Virus record (IMG/VR): IMGVR_UViG_3300042198_000071
Span: 1-44,905 of that record
Length of the DNA: 44,905 bases
Reading direction: 5' to 3' (one strand)
DNA from: a virus
Positions within the stretch are counted from its first letter, which is position 1, and each line of letters begins with the position of its first letter. A program made the translations under genes and the position numbers. Shown one piece after another: positions 44,784 to 44,905 of the stretch. The notes beneath the pieces are model-generated. The model worked only from the letters and a program-made list of their open reading frames with translations, ran no database searches and was not told where the DNA came from.

Positions 44784-44905
44784 GCTGTAAGATGACGATC
44801 AAAATGGCAAGCCGCGACAGATCGCGTCAAACCTCGTCAATGTTCTGATGGGGCCTGAAGTTACGATCAGCGGCGGGCAAAAAAAAAGCCCCCGACCAAA
44901 ATGGC
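44784..44905. repeat. Repeat copy C, truncated by window end
   Basis: Matches 132-252 and 3093-3213 except for one extra A in the poly-A run (nine instead of eight). The match stops on its left exactly at the dnaB/core boundary of the other copies. It ends in the middle of the terminator stem-loop, so the window end overlaps its beginning. Confidence 0.95.

Overview
The window is essentially one temperate phage genome of about 44.7 kb, GC-rich and densely packed, with small-genome podovirus architecture. The head genes (Bbp16-, Bbp17- and Bbp19-type capsid proteins, portal, terminase) resemble the Bordetella phage BPP-1 group. The tail and core genes (tail tubular proteins A and B, gp14-like and gp15-like internal proteins, a gp17-type fibre N-terminus) resemble T7-like virions. 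No phage RNA polymerase is visible, so host RNA polymerase presumably does all transcription. The host is unknown. A bacterial-type dnaB fragment and the GC content would fit a Gram-negative-type, possibly planctomycete-like host, but this is a weak guess.

Layout. 1-371, 2962-3332 and 44784-44905 are three copies of one repeat. The first two include the 3' side of a truncated dnaB helicase gene; the third is cut by the window end. The end therefore overlaps the start, which suggests a circular or terminally redundant molecule of about 44,652 bp. 320-2389 is a small leftward operon of a helix-turn-helix regulator and three unknown genes behind its own sigma70-type promoter. 3281-9616 is the leftward early operon: a cytosine-methylase remnant, two tRNAs (Ala-CGC and an initiator-like Met), small zinc-binding and unknown genes, a DUF5131 protein, an excisionase-like HTH protein, a RecT-type annealing protein and a YqaJ-type exonuclease. 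9673-10719 is the immunity switch (CI-like repressor and a divergent Cro-like gene). 10824-16073 is the rightward replication operon (SF2 helicase, VRR-NUC nuclease, primase-SF3 helicase). 16171-17440 holds attP, with the 3' part of a tRNA-Gln(CTG), and the integrase. 17473-19559 holds lysis-type membrane proteins and the tail fibre. 19618-43920 is the leftward virion and packaging region, with a 2215-residue polyvalent core protein and an 831-residue Ig-like-repeat protein. 43921-44510 is a non-coding block with a cluster of 10-bp repeats.

How it fits together. The most striking feature is regulatory. Eleven 17-bp sites, all variants of RTTGYGWTTWTCTCAAY, lie at the immunity region and in front of almost every operon. 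At most late operons they overlap the -35 or -10 of a promoter whose -35 is the TTGAGA inside the site. This points to one CI-like repressor silencing the early, replication, lysis, fibre, head and packaging promoters individually. Three promoters sit so close to their genes (cro-like, GNAT, small terminase) that the messages should be leaderless. Integration at a tRNA-Gln gene, a RecT/exonuclease pair and a single-repressor regulon describe a lambda-like lifestyle on a podovirus chassis.
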